Source: Desulfopila aestuarii DSM 18488
GTDB taxonomy: Bacteria > Desulfobacterota > Desulfobulbia > Desulfobulbales > Desulfocapsaceae
NCBI GenBank assembly: GCA_945863875.1
Contig: CAMBBS010000009.1
Coordinates: 64,501 to 128,500 of the forward strand
Length of the DNA: 64,000 bases
Reading direction: 5' to 3'
A model generated the notes under the pieces. That model ran no database searches, was not told the origin of the DNA, and saw only the letters and a list, made by a program, of their open reading frames with translations. Positions 17,604-26,601 of the stretch are shown in pieces; position 1 is the first letter of the stretch, and every line of letters starts with the position of its first letter. A program made the translations under genes and the position numbers.

Positions 17604-17978
17604 TTAATATCCGCTGCCGACGATTAGATTACCACTCGTCTTTTTGGCATAGGTGTGTTTCAATTTGCCGGTCCATTCATATTCCACCCAAACCCCTTCG
17701 GGGCTGGCCTTCATAAGGGCGTCATACACAGGCGGCGCTTTTTCTTTCAAACTCTCTCCGGCAAGGGTAGGATGAACCAGCATTTTGCCGTTTTCCTCCA
17801 TCACGAAGACATACGGTTCAACGGAGTCAGCTTTAATTGTGGTTACGTCGGTACCCTTTTCAATACTCGCCACAATAGCATCTACATTGTTGCTTATTGC
17901 CGATTCATCAACAGCATAGGCACCACTTACTACAAAAAGCATCACCAGCACTGATACAAACACAGATAGTCTTTTCAT
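17604..17978 (-). CDS. Small secreted Cache-domain protein
   Basis: A 124-residue protein. The start at 17978 has GGAGG six bases upstream and gives a clean signal peptide (MKRLSVFVSVLVMLFVVSGAYA); the track start at 18116 adds a spurious tail. The mature 100 residues form one Cache-type sensor fold (AIVASIEKGTDVTT, then YVFVMEENGKMLVHPTL). It has no signalling domain, so it may be a periplasmic ligand-binding protein working with a chemoreceptor or kinase. It is a single-gene leftward unit between two biosynthetic operons and probably is not part of the pathway. Confidence 0.75.
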   Translation of the reverse strand: MKRLSVFVSVLVMLFVVSGAYAVDESAISNNVDAIVASIEKGTDVTTIKADSVEPYVFVMEENGKMLVHPTLAGESLKEKAPPVYDALMKASPEGVWVEYEWTGKLKHTYAKKTSGNLIVGSGY

Positions 17979-18793
17979 ATTTTCCTCCCATGTTGAGTGC
18001 AGTCTGCAGGGAATCTGTACAATGCAGACACCCGGGCAAACCTGCTTTCCGGTAGCATCTTGTTTCAGAACCTTCCTCTGAAACATTGGAACACATAGTT
18101 TCCGCCGACAATCCACAGTTGATTGAAGTCACCTCCTTTGTTATGGATTGACCAAAAAGGATCAAACGAAGCAGTACCCTTACCGCTCCAAATTGCATGG
18201 ATGGAGTTCTTTTAAAAAAAAATTAGAGCAATAAACCATAGAATGTTAAGCACATACCGTGCCAACTCGAAAGAATGCACAATTCAGGCATCTGCACACG
18301 ATCGGCACCATTAAACTGTTGCGCAGGAACCCATTTTTGCGCTGCCAATGCGCAAAATTTGCCGGTCTGTCCACAACGTTAAAATATCTCCTTCAACAAT
18401 AACCGGGTGGGGTTAAATGCTTGGGAGGTGTAAGAAGACAATGATACGCCAGGAAGAATTCAGAATTCTCCGCAAAAACTGATGAATTGTAGCACCAATA
18501 CAACAAGATAACAATAAATATCTCGGTTTGCCTCCCTTGGCGAAAATTCACCTTCAGCAGTTGAAAATGTCGTTACCTCTGCTCGGTTGCGGCCTTGCTG
18601 TGCATCTCCATCACATGCTCACGTTCACCGTCTGATCGCCTGTTGTACCCCTTTGCCCCCTCGATTCAATATTTCCTTTTGAAATTGCCAAAAACTGTGT
18701 AGTATCCGACTCAACTTTCCGTCTGACCACTGTAATGGTAATGATATAAGTAGTTATTATTTTAGTAATTTTCCTCGTTCGCCGCTTTCTATT
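17979..18793. other. Long intergenic region before the third biosynthetic unit
   Basis: About 815 bases with no convincing gene. It holds the ribosome-binding site and promoter of the leftward Cache gene and the upstream region of the ACP-ketosynthase unit. Notable pieces are ACCATAGAATG at 18235-18245, identical to a motif at 8525-8535, and TGCCAAC near 18261. A 13-codon ORF at 18441 follows GGAGGTG but at poor spacing. The length suggests a regulated or long 5' leader. Confidence 0.45.
18235..18245 (+). promoter_or_regulatory. Motif shared with the 8.5 kb control region
   Basis: ACCATAGAATG here is identical to 8525-8535 and is preceded in both places by CAATA at a two-base offset. It includes TAGAAT, one mismatch from a sigma-70 -10 box, but no good -35 lies 17 bases upstream in either copy. 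Shared control of two biosynthetic units is the simplest reading; chance cannot be excluded for 11 bases. Confidence 0.3.
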
Positions 18794-19051
18794 ATGACCA
18801 GAGATGAATTTAAAGATAAAATCCTGACAATTCTTACCGAAGATTTTGAATTTGAACAGCCGGGCCTGGATGACAACCTCCGGGATGACCATGGTTTTGA
18901 TAGTATCGATGCCATTGAACTGCTGGGGAAAATAGAACTTCTTCTCGGCTTTTCCTTCACCCGGGAAGAAAAGGAAAAGGCTATGGAAATCAGGACGATT
19001 AGTGATATCCTTGATTATGTTGAAGGAATTCAACACTCTCGAAACTCCTAG
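18794..19051 (+). CDS. Acyl carrier protein
   Basis: An 85-residue acidic carrier with the phosphopantetheine motif GFDSIDAIELL, Ser37. It is the second of three discrete ACPs in the locus and starts the 18794-23627 unit, 14 bases before a ketosynthase gene with which it probably pairs. It differs clearly from the ACPs at 8.2 and 26.3 kb, so each carrier may serve a separate stage (initiation, extension or modification). Confidence 0.9.
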   Translation: MTRDEFKDKILTILTEDFEFEQPGLDDNLRDDHGFDSIDAIELLGKIELLLGFSFTREEKEKAMEIRTISDILDYVEGIQHSRNS

Positions 19052-19065
19052 GCTGGCCTCTTTTC

Positions 19066-20325
19066 ATGAAACGACGTGTTGTCATCACTGGTTGCTCGGC
19101 CATTACTCCCATTGGTTACGGAAAAAACGATATTATCGACAGTCTCAGGCAGGGTAAATCCGGAGTCGGCTTCCTGCGTGATGACGGCCTGTTGTCAAAG
19201 CACATCCACTCCCGTGTCTTCGGCACGGTGGATTACCCCATCGACTACGGCTTCAAGCGGCAATACCGCAAAACCATGGGTCCGGTGGCCTACTATGCCT
19301 GTCAGGTGGCCAAAGATGTTCTGGAAAGCTCCGGGCTGAGCCAGGAATTTATTACTTCCGGCCGTCTCGGGGTGGCCTTTGGTTCCACCCATGGCAGCCC
19401 GACCGTGCAGCGGGAAATCTACAAGACCTTTTTCAGCGATCTCGAATCAAAATTTTCTTCCATCGGCGCGGTCGATTATCTGCGTTCCATGGTGCACACG
19501 ACGGCGGTGAACATCAGCCGCATGTTCGGCATCACCGGGCGGATCATTGCCTCGTCCACCGCCTGCACAACCAGCAGTCAATCCATTGGCTTTGGGTATG
19601 AAACGATCAAATACGGCATGCAGGATGCGATGATCTGCGGGGGCGCGGATGAGTATGATACCACCACGGTGGCGGTTTTTGATAACCTGCTCGCCTGTTC
19701 GGTGAAGTACAACCAGACGCCGCAGTGCACCCCGCGTCCTTTTGATGCCGGTCGAGACGGCCTGGTGGTCGGTGAGGGCGGTGGCGCGGTACTACTTGAA
19801 GAGTACGAGTCGGCAAAAAAACGTGGCGCGGACATCCTGGGCGAAGTCATCGGATTTGCCTGCAACAACAACGGCGGAGATCTGATCCTGCCCAACCTCG
19901 ACGGCATTACGGCAACCCTGCGACTCGCCCTTAAAGACGCGGAGATCCTTGCCAAAGATGTCGATTTTGTCAGCGCCCACGCCACGGCGACGAAAATGGG
20001 TGATGTCATCGAGGCCCAGGCCATTGACGCCGTGTATGGCGGCGACCCGCTGAACAGGCCGCTGGTCACTGGTCTGAAAAGCTATATGGGCCATACCATG
20101 GGAACCTGTGGGGTGATCGAGACCATTTTGACCCTGTACATGATGGAACAGAGCTTTATTGCTCCGACGCTGAATCTGGAAAATGTTGATGAACGCTGCA
20201 GCATGCTGCGGCATACCCGTGAATTGACGGAGACTGAGACGAAAATAGCAGCGATTCAAAATTTTGCCTTTGGTGGAGTGAATACCTGTCTGCTTGTGAA
20301 AAATGGCAGAGATGCAGAATTATAA
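19066..20325 (+). CDS. Ketosynthase, FabF-like
   Basis: A 419-residue single ketosynthase. The nucleophile is C167 in STACTTSSQ; the two His appear in SAHATATKMGD (slightly altered from the usual HGTxT) and in GHTMGTCG. All three catalytic residues are therefore present and the enzyme should be active in Claisen condensation. It follows its own ACP and overlaps the PlsC-type acyltransferase by 23 bases. The altered HATAT motif sets it apart from FabF and from the KS at 29.9 kb, suggesting a different chain length or substrate. ApeR-type ketosynthases of aryl-polyene clusters are a plausible analogue. Confidence 0.88.
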   Translation: MKRRVVITGCSAITPIGYGKNDIIDSLRQGKSGVGFLRDDGLLSKHIHSRVFGTVDYPIDYGFKRQYRKTMGPVAYYACQVAKDVLESSGLSQEFITSGRLGVAFGSTHGSPTVQREIYKTFFSDLESKFSSIGAVDYLRSMVHTTAVNISRMFGITGRIIASSTACTTSSQSIGFGYETIKYGMQDAMICGGADEYDTTTVAVFDNLLACSVKYNQTPQCTPRPFDAGRDGLVVGEGGGAVLLEEYESAKKRGADILGEVIGFACNNNGGDLILPNLDGITATLRLALKDAEILAKDVDFVSAHATATKMGDVIEAQAIDAVYGGDPLNRPLVTGLKSYMGHTMGTCGVIETILTLYMMEQSFIAPTLNLENVDERCSMLRHTRELTETETKIAAIQNFAFGGVNTCLLVKNGRDAEL

Positions 20326-21097
20326 CGACTCCAGTCAACCTCAGCTTTGGCTGGATCGAGGTATTGACTGCATTGTCACCCTGATCTGCTGGGGATGGTT
20401 TCTTTTTGGTTTCATCCTCTTTTTTTCCTGGCGTTATCTCGTCGCCGCTCTGGCGGCCAAAGATCCGGAACTGACCTTTCAGAGGTTGAACAGCCGGTTC
20501 TACCAAATATTTTTTCGTATAGTCAGGGTTGCTGCTCCCCGGCAGCGGATAGAAATTGATGACAAGGTTGCGGCGATCAGATCATCGGTTATTGTCTGCA
20601 ACCATCTTTCCTATCTCGATCCATTGCTGCTCATCGCTCTTTTCCCGCAACAGCGGACCATTGTTAAAACTCGATTCTTTACGATCCCGATCTTTGGCTG
20701 GATAATTACTAGGGCGGGGTATCTTCCTGCTACCGGCGGGGGACCGTTTGCCAAACTGATGATCAGGCAGATGGATACAATGCCATCCTATCTGCGAGCC
20801 GGCGGCAATCTGTTCGTTTTTCCGGAAGGAACCAGGAGCCGGGACGGCAAGCTCGGCAATTTGCATAAAGGAGCATTCAAAATAGCCCGATTATGCAGGG
20901 CCCCCCTTTATGTTCTGGACATCTGCAATACCGATAAACTGTTTACTCCAGGTAAATTTCTCTTTAATACCAGGAGGGAAAACAGTATCAGCGTTAAAAT
21001 TATCGATTGTATCGAACCGGACTATCAACGGAACCCAGCCACAACGGCAGAGCTTGAGCTGAGGGTGCGGCAGGCGTACTGCGAGAGACAGAAATGA
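20303..21097 (+). CDS. 1-acylglycerol-3-phosphate acyltransferase (PlsC family)
   Basis: A 264-residue membrane-bound acyltransferase with a hydrophobic N-terminus (ICWGWFLFGFILFF), the HxxxxD motif in NHLSYLDP and the substrate motif FPEGTRSRDG. It esterifies an acyl chain onto a lysophospholipid or related acceptor. The start lies inside the preceding ketosynthase gene; a second ATG at 20312 is equally possible. With the LpxL-type enzyme at 16.3 kb, the locus has two acyltransferases, implying that the product acyl chain ends up in a membrane lipid with more than one ester or amide position. Confidence 0.88.
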   Translation: MAEMQNYNDSSQPQLWLDRGIDCIVTLICWGWFLFGFILFFSWRYLVAALAAKDPELTFQRLNSRFYQIFFRIVRVAAPRQRIEIDDKVAAIRSSVIVCNHLSYLDPLLLIALFPQQRTIVKTRFFTIPIFGWIITRAGYLPATGGGPFAKLMIRQMDTMPSYLRAGGNLFVFPEGTRSRDGKLGNLHKGAFKIARLCRAPLYVLDICNTDKLFTPGKFLFNTRRENSISVKIIDCIEPDYQRNPATTAELELRVRQAYCERQK

Positions 21098-22584
21098 AAG
21101 TTATTTTAATATCCATGCCCGATGTGGTGCCGATCATCATCCACGAGGCAGCAGTTCATCTGCCAAACCACGGAATAGCCTGTATCGGCGGCAATATTGA
21201 CTCGGATCATGATGTGTACCTTATCGACCTGATCCGCAAACGTCGTTCGATTAAAAAATATCTCACCTGGGTGATAAAAAAAATCGCGCCCGACCTTGTT
21301 GGTCTATCCGCCATGGCCTGGCAGTATGACACCTGTATCAAGATTGCTCACCTGATTAAGGAACTCCACCCCGGGGTTAAGATCGTTATCGGCGGATATC
21401 ATGCCACGCTCATGTATGAGGAGACAGCGACATCCAATGAGGCACAATGGATCGATTTTCTGGTCCGGGGAGAAGGGGAGGAAGCCTGTCGGCGCCTGGT
21501 GAACGGGCTGGCCGGACATGATACTCTGGCTGATATCCCCTCGCTGTCGTATAAAATAGATGGTGTGTTTACTCATAATCCCCGGGGTGAAAATCTCGAT
21601 CTCAGTACCTTGAAGCTGCCGATCCGGGACAAGAGAAGACTGACCTGGGGATATCACATACTTCACTCTAAAGTTGAACTTATCGAGACCTCGCGCGGCT
21701 GCACCCGCTCATGCAACTTCTGTTCAATGAAGCATATGTATGGCCGCACTTTCAGGACATATCCGATAAGCAGGGTTCTCGCCGATATTGACGATATTTA
21801 TTATCAACGAAAGACCAAATATATTTTTATCACCGACGATAATATGGTCCTGAAACCCTCCAGGGTAATCGAGCTGTGCGATGCCATCATTGCCAGGAAA
21901 TATGACGATCTTCGCATCATTGTCCAGGCCGATTGTGTCTCCATGGCACAAAATGAGGAGATGGTCGCTAAAATGGCTGCGGCTGGTTTTTGTTCTGTTT
22001 TTCTTGGTATAGAGAATGGCTCGAAAAAGAATCTGAGCGTGGCTGACAAAGGCAACATTGTCGAGTTTGCCAACAAGGCTATTGAAAACTGTCATAAAAA
22101 CGGCATGATGGTTATCGGTGGCCTTATCTTCGGCTTTCCTGAGGATGATGAAGGTTCAATCAGGGAAAATTATGAATACCTCAAATCGATCGATGCCGAC
22201 GCCGCGTACTGCCAGGTGTTGACGCCCTATCCGAAAACCGGAATGCGCCAGTACCTCCTTGACCAGGGCTTGGTCACCAACCAGACTGATTATAAAAAAT
22301 ATAATGGCCTGTGGGCTAATGTGCGGACCAAGTATCTCGATGCGGAACAGTTGCACTATCAATTCTGGTATCAGCGGCAAGTGGTGCTGGGCTGGTGGAA
22401 CCCTCCGGCTCAGGTCAGGAGCCAGGGCTGGGCGTGGATATCCATCTGGCGCTTCCTCTTTAAACCTTTATTAAAACTTCGTTATAGCAGGATTCTGAAA
22501 AAGATCGGCTGGCGGGGCCGTTATCTTAAAGAGGTCACTCGCTGGGAAAATATGAACAAGTTTGCCGATCTTGAGGATTATTGA
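21094..22584 (+). CDS. B12-binding-like radical SAM enzyme (2 of 2)
   Basis: A 496-residue enzyme. Residues 1-150 form a cobalamin-binding-type Rossmann domain (KIVIGGYHATLMYEE), followed by a radical SAM core with C203, C207 and C210 (CTRSCNFC) and a C-terminal helical extension rich in Arg and Trp. It overlaps both neighbours by 4 bases. The overall plan is that of the BchE/methyltransferase superfamily, whose members cyclise or methylate unactivated carbons. It differs strongly from the enzyme at 11.2 kb, so the two are not duplicates. A substrate on the lipid chain is inferred from context only. Confidence 0.86.
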   Translation: MKVILISMPDVVPIIIHEAAVHLPNHGIACIGGNIDSDHDVYLIDLIRKRRSIKKYLTWVIKKIAPDLVGLSAMAWQYDTCIKIAHLIKELHPGVKIVIGGYHATLMYEETATSNEAQWIDFLVRGEGEEACRRLVNGLAGHDTLADIPSLSYKIDGVFTHNPRGENLDLSTLKLPIRDKRRLTWGYHILHSKVELIETSRGCTRSCNFCSMKHMYGRTFRTYPISRVLADIDDIYYQRKTKYIFITDDNMVLKPSRVIELCDAIIARKYDDLRIIVQADCVSMAQNEEMVAKMAAAGFCSVFLGIENGSKKNLSVADKGNIVEFANKAIENCHKNGMMVIGGLIFGFPEDDEGSIRENYEYLKSIDADAAYCQVLTPYPKTGMRQYLLDQGLVTNQTDYKKYNGLWANVRTKYLDAEQLHYQFWYQRQVVLGWWNPPAQVRSQGWAWISIWRFLFKPLLKLRYSRILKKIGWRGRYLKEVTRWENMNKFADLEDY

Positions 22585-22589
22585 GCTCG

Positions 22590-23627
22590 ATGCAGATATA
22601 TAATCTTGAATTTACCGAGCAGGAAATCCGTCAGGCCGTGGCGGCCGACAGACTGCTTTCCATGGAGATCGAGTTCAGCCGGGTCTGCAACTTTCGCTGC
22701 TCCTACTGCTATGTCGATGGTGGGGTAGAATGCACCAACGAGCTTTCCAGGGAAGAAATCAAGGATGTCATTCTGCAGGCAAAAGAGCTGGGTGCACGAA
22801 AAATCATCATCCTCGGCGGCGAGCCTTCCATCTATCCGCATCTTGTCGAAATGCTCCGGTTTCTCGGGCAGGAAGGACTCGAAATCGAGATGTTCACCAA
22901 CGGTTCGGGGATTGATCAGGAACTGGCCAGTGTCCTGGCCGAGGAAAGGGTGCGGATTGCCTTGAAACTCAATTCCCGAGACGAGAAGATCCAGGACCAG
23001 CTGGCCGGGAAAAAGGGCGCCTGGCGGATAATCAATCGGGCGCTGGCCGCACTGCAGGCGGCGGGGTATCCGTCCAAAGAGCTGTTTCTCGCCATCAGCA
23101 CGGTGATCTGCCGGCAGAATATTGCGGAATTGCCGGCAATGTGGCAGTGGCTGCGGCAGGAAAGCATTGAGCCATATTTCGAAGTCATTACCCCCCAGGC
23201 TAATGCTTTTGGTAATAGCTCGCTTGAGGTTGCACCGGGGGAGTTAAAGGAGCTGTTTGTCCGCCTTGCGGCGATTGATCTGGAAAAATTCGGTCGGACC
23301 TGGGAACCGCAGCCGCCATTGGTCGGCAACAAGTGCATGCGCCATCAGGTCTCCTGTGTGGTCACGGCAACCGGTGATGTCATGCCCTGTGTCGGCGTGA
23401 CCATTCCTCTGGATAATATTCGTCACAATATGCTCGCCTCTATCCTGAAAAACAGTGAAGTCGTCAACAATTTGAAGAATTATCGCCAGATGATTAAGGG
23501 ACCATGCCGTAGTTGTGAAAAAGCGGCGGAATGTTATGGCTGCAGAGGTGCGGCCTATCAGCTCACCGGTGATTATCTTGCCTCGGATCCCACCTGCTGG
23601 CGCAATGCCGATTCCGAAAAGTCGTAA
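22590..23627 (+). CDS. SPASM/Twitch-type radical SAM enzyme
   Basis: A 345-residue radical SAM protein; the core Cys are C33, C37 and C40 (CNFRCSYC) and the C-terminal part has the auxiliary-cluster pattern DVMPCVGV, then CRSCEKAAECYGCRG, as in SPASM domains. Such enzymes modify peptides, sugars or other substrates with extra iron-sulfur clusters. The ATG at 22590 is preferred, though a TTG at 22581 overlapping the previous stop fits the ATGA-style coupling. It is the final gene of the 18794-23627 unit and converges on the leftward U32 gene. Confidence 0.84.
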   Translation: MQIYNLEFTEQEIRQAVAADRLLSMEIEFSRVCNFRCSYCYVDGGVECTNELSREEIKDVILQAKELGARKIIILGGEPSIYPHLVEMLRFLGQEGLEIEMFTNGSGIDQELASVLAEERVRIALKLNSRDEKIQDQLAGKKGAWRIINRALAALQAAGYPSKELFLAISTVICRQNIAELPAMWQWLRQESIEPYFEVITPQANAFGNSSLEVAPGELKELFVRLAAIDLEKFGRTWEPQPPLVGNKCMRHQVSCVVTATGDVMPCVGVTIPLDNIRHNMLASILKNSEVVNNLKNYRQMIKGPCRSCEKAAECYGCRGAAYQLTGDYLASDPTCWRNADSEKS

Positions 23628-23662
23628 CGGTGGTAGGGCATGGCCTTCTCTCGGACAGCCTT

Positions 23663-24856
23663 TTAGGGTTGTACGGTCAGGAAATCCTCTAACAGTGCGC
23701 CGATATCTTTTGCCAGTATTTCGGCTTCTGCCCGGTCAAAGCGGACGGCCCGCCCGGCGTACCGATGACAGTAGCGGCAATCGTCGCAGCTGGCCTCCGC
23801 GCAGCGCATTTTCCGAAAGCCATCGAGGAAGTCGGTTAATGCAGCATTGTCGATGGTCAGGTCTAGTGCCAGAAGCCGCCGGCGCAGCTTGAGCATGCGC
23901 AGCATCAGCTGCCTCTCCTCCGGCTGGTAATGCCGCATCCGTTCACGAATCTGCTGTTCTATATCGCTGTGGAAGCCGGCCGGGTCGCCGAGCAGTTCCA
24001 GTGAGAGGATGTCCAGCAGGTTGCCGGTATAGCGCCGATCCGCATAGGCCCTGGTCGCACGCAACAGCCATGGCGTGGAGCGCGAACGGTCGATAATCTT
24101 AAATTCATTAAAGCCCATCGCTTCGTATATATGCAGATCTTCCGGGCGAATCCAGCGACTCATCAAAAAGAGTTCCGGATGCAGCAGGCGCCGGCGGGTG
24201 CATTGCCAGAGATAGAAATCGAGAAAAGAGTTGGGCCGCTGGATATTCTGTGTTAGCTGGGAGGCGTGGCCCACGCTGCAGGCGTGTTCTCCGAGGTAGG
24301 AACAGTTGTAGATACAGGAGACGTTGACAAACAGCTGCATGCCGCAGGACAGTCCTGCCCGGATTTTCGGTAACATCCTGAAGTCACGGTTGAATTCACT
24401 GTATGGGATAATCAGTGGATCAATGCCAAGTGCTTCCTGGTACTTCAGGCGCGGAAGATTGGTCGGCCAGCTGAGTACGCTGCCCCGAATAGCCAGATCC
24501 GGGAAATGTCGCCGGACCAGAGCCACCACGGCGAGGTTGGCGATTGATACGCTGTCGACGCCGATGTCGATCAGCTGTCCCATGAGGCTGAGTATGTGCT
24601 TCTTGCCTTCCTCGGTTTGTTCCAGGTTGCCAAGACAGGGGGCATTGACGAGGTAGCAGAAGGACAGACCCTGCCGATGGGCGGCATCAATGTAGGCTGT
24701 GGCAAAATCCCAATCCACGGACGGCAGGACAATACCGGCTCTGCCTCCGCCGACAACGTCGAAGGGCAGCTTGGCATAGATCGAGGTTACCTCCGGGATG
24801 TCTACCAGGCCGTCGAGCAATTCCATGTCCCAATTCGCAGCAACGCTTAATTTCAT
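23663..24856 (-). CDS. U32-family protein (UbiU/UbiV/RlhA-like)
   Basis: A 397-residue TIM-barrel-like protein of the U32 group. Although named peptidases, characterised members (UbiU-UbiV, RlhA, TrhP) are iron-sulfur proteins that hydroxylate substrates without O2. Here C181, C185 and C193 lie in VNVSCIYNCSYLGEHAC, and more Cys cluster near the end (CDDCRYCHRYAG), consistent with a 4Fe-4S site. Encoded with a methyltransferase (4-base overlap) on the strand opposite to the surrounding biosynthetic genes, it could hydroxylate the chain or aryl head group before O-methylation. This assignment to the pathway is inference. Confidence 0.72.
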   Translation of the reverse strand: MKLSVAANWDMELLDGLVDIPEVTSIYAKLPFDVVGGGRAGIVLPSVDWDFATAYIDAAHRQGLSFCYLVNAPCLGNLEQTEEGKKHILSLMGQLIDIGVDSVSIANLAVVALVRRHFPDLAIRGSVLSWPTNLPRLKYQEALGIDPLIIPYSEFNRDFRMLPKIRAGLSCGMQLFVNVSCIYNCSYLGEHACSVGHASQLTQNIQRPNSFLDFYLWQCTRRRLLHPELFLMSRWIRPEDLHIYEAMGFNEFKIIDRSRSTPWLLRATRAYADRRYTGNLLDILSLELLGDPAGFHSDIEQQIRERMRHYQPEERQLMLRMLKLRRRLLALDLTIDNAALTDFLDGFRKMRCAEASCDDCRYCHRYAGRAVRFDRAEAEILAKDIGALLEDFLTVQP

Positions 24857-25620
24857 GCACTTTCCTTTTCGGTACCATGGAAATTCTTTTTTTGTCCTGT
24901 CACCCCGGAACGGGGCATTACCATGGCCCCCCGCTTGTCGGGATTGGATTCGTTCAGATGACCGTGGGCAGCAAACTGGAAGGGAGTTGCCATGGTCAGT
25001 GTAAGATGTTCAGCCAGGTTTGCCTGCCGTAATTGAGCCCTGACTTCATCGAGGGTAAATGCGGCGCGCAGGGAGAGCAGCATATCGTGGCGCAGCAATG
25101 GCGATCCGTCGGGCAGATAGCTGTCGACGATACGCCGGGCCTCTTGTTCAGTTTTGGGCCGCAGGAGGTCAAGGATCAGAATTGACGCCTTTGGCAAACA
25201 GTATTGGTGAATCGCCTGCCACAAAATCATCGGGTCGGCAAGATGGTGCAGAAAGCTGTTGGAGATGACGATCTCGTAACGGTTGCGTGGCAGCGGCAGT
25301 TTGTCCGGCAGAGTGCCATGGAAAAAAAGCACTTTATCTTCAAGGCCTCTCTGTTGTGCAGCTTTCTTTCCTTCGGTTAGCATATGGGCGGCACCATCGA
25401 CACAGTGTATCTCGCAGGTGTTGAACTGTCGTGCGAGGCGCAGGGGGATGGCAGCCGGGCCGCAGCCAAGGTCGAGAATTGCGCTGTTTGCGACCGGGTC
25501 GGGTAAATATTTGCGAAACAGCTGCACGAAGAGCCAGCAGGCGTTATCCAGCGCTGAGCCTGCATAGGCGGCGGCCTGCTCGGCATCGTTCATAAGTTCT
25601 GGCTCCGGAACTCTCTGCAT
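24853..25620 (-). CDS. SAM-dependent class I methyltransferase
   Basis: A 255-residue methyltransferase with the AdoMet motif ILDLGCGPAAIPLRLA near residue 50 and a post-I acidic residue (CVDGAAHML). The C-terminal part (TLTMATPFQFAAHGH) does not identify the substrate. It is the first gene of the two-gene leftward unit with the U32 protein. Similar methyltransferases act on O or C atoms of small molecules; here methylation of a hydroxylated intermediate is plausible. An inner ATG nine codons in is an alternative start. Confidence 0.82.
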   Translation of the reverse strand: MQRVPEPELMNDAEQAAAYAGSALDNACWLFVQLFRKYLPDPVANSAILDLGCGPAAIPLRLARQFNTCEIHCVDGAAHMLTEGKKAAQQRGLEDKVLFFHGTLPDKLPLPRNRYEIVISNSFLHHLADPMILWQAIHQYCLPKASILILDLLRPKTEQEARRIVDSYLPDGSPLLRHDMLLSLRAAFTLDEVRAQLRQANLAEHLTLTMATPFQFAAHGHLNESNPDKRGAMVMPRSGVTGQKKNFHGTEKESA

Positions 25621-25984
25621 GCTGTTTCTTTCCTTTTCCCGTTGTGCCGGCAGGCGCAGACCGGCAGGTGCATCTGGTGATTATATACCATCACTCTAGC
25701 CTGGCTTTCAATACGTTAAACCGGACAGGAATGAAATCCTCGAATATCCGGCCGGAAAAAGGTGCAGTGCCGATCTCTTACCAAATTCTTTGGCTGAATG
25801 ACGTGATGCCTTGGCTGTCTCAGGGAAATATGGCAAAATGCGTCACGGCTTACCTGTTGTGTATTTCCACCCTAGATGGTATAAACTTTGGTTTTATAAT
25901 TTATTACCCAATATAATGGAGATAGCCAGGTGACCGAGGCAAGGTTTTGTTGTCGGCGTGCGGTCTTGACGAGTTGAAAAAATA
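25621..25984. other. Divergent control region between methyltransferase and dehydratase units
   Basis: About 360 bases between the leftward methyltransferase-U32 unit and the rightward 25985-32513 operon, so two promoters are expected. I see no clear -35/-10 pair; an AT-rich run (TTTTATAATTTATTACCCAATATAATGG) near 25890-25919 is the best candidate for the rightward promoter. The single track ORF here has no ribosome-binding site. Confidence 0.4.
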
Positions 25985-26338
25985 ATGGAAGAAGGTAAGA
26001 TAGTTGCATCCGTGACAACTGATGGCAGTTCTCCCTGGTTTTCCGGTCACTTTCCCGACAACCCGATTTTACCGGGAATCGCCCAGTTGAAGATGGTTGC
26101 CGATCTCATTGCCTTGTCCGGAACAGGTGGTTTATCCATGTCCGGACTCGGCAGGATTAAGTTCAGAAAAATTGTCAGGCCGGGGGATTTGCTTGATATT
26201 CAAATCATATGCGGCGATAAAAAAGATCAATATAATTTCAAGATTACCTGCGGGAACGACGATGTCTGTTCCGGCTGGATGTTTTTTACCAAAGCACAAC
26301 ACGAAAACACGAAAACGACACAAATAACGAATTCATGA
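25985..26338 (+). CDS. ApeI/FabA-like hot-dog dehydratase
   Basis: A 117-residue small hot-dog protein with the motif WFSGHFPDNPILPGIAQL, in which the HFP..PILPG pattern is that of FabA/FabZ-type 3-hydroxyacyl-ACP dehydratases. It is shorter than the dehydratase at 8.7 kb and could be the ApeI-type partner of that ApeP-like protein, as the two form a heterodimer in aryl-polyene systems. The start has no strong ribosome-binding site. It heads the 25985-32513 operon and overlaps the next ACP by 4 bases. Confidence 0.82.
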   Translation: MEEGKIVASVTTDGSSPWFSGHFPDNPILPGIAQLKMVADLIALSGTGGLSMSGLGRIKFRKIVRPGDLLDIQIICGDKKDQYNFKITCGNDDVCSGWMFFTKAQHENTKTTQITNS

Positions 26339-26601
26339 ACAACGATATCACGCAAACTATCACTCGAATCGCTGAAATCATCATTGACGAGCTCAAACTT
26401 GAAGACGTCACCCCCGAGACCTTTGATCCCGACCTGGATTTAGTCAACGAGGTGGGCGTCGACTCCATGGATATGGCCACGGTTGCCCTGTTTCTCAGAG
26501 ATGAGTACGAGATACAGATCGACGAAGACGATTATCCCAAGCTGACCACCGTTCGTATCATTGCCCGGTACATCGACGACAAACTTACCAGTAACGATTA
26601 G
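26335..26601 (+). CDS. Acyl carrier protein
   Basis: An 88-residue carrier, the third of the locus, with VGVDSMDMATV containing the phosphopantetheine Ser44. It is acidic and helical as expected. It overlaps the preceding dehydratase by 4 bases and touches the radical SAM gene that follows directly after its stop. Its place just before two radical SAM genes suggests those enzymes may act on chains bound to this carrier. Confidence 0.88.
   Translation: MNNDITQTITRIAEIIIDELKLEDVTPETFDPDLDLVNEVGVDSMDMATVALFLRDEYEIQIDEDDYPKLTTVRIIARYIDDKLTSND

Noticed and set aside
18441-18482. 13-codon leader peptide before the ACP gene
   Set aside because: The ribosome-binding site is 11 bases away, the peptide is featureless and it lies 300 bases from the next gene.
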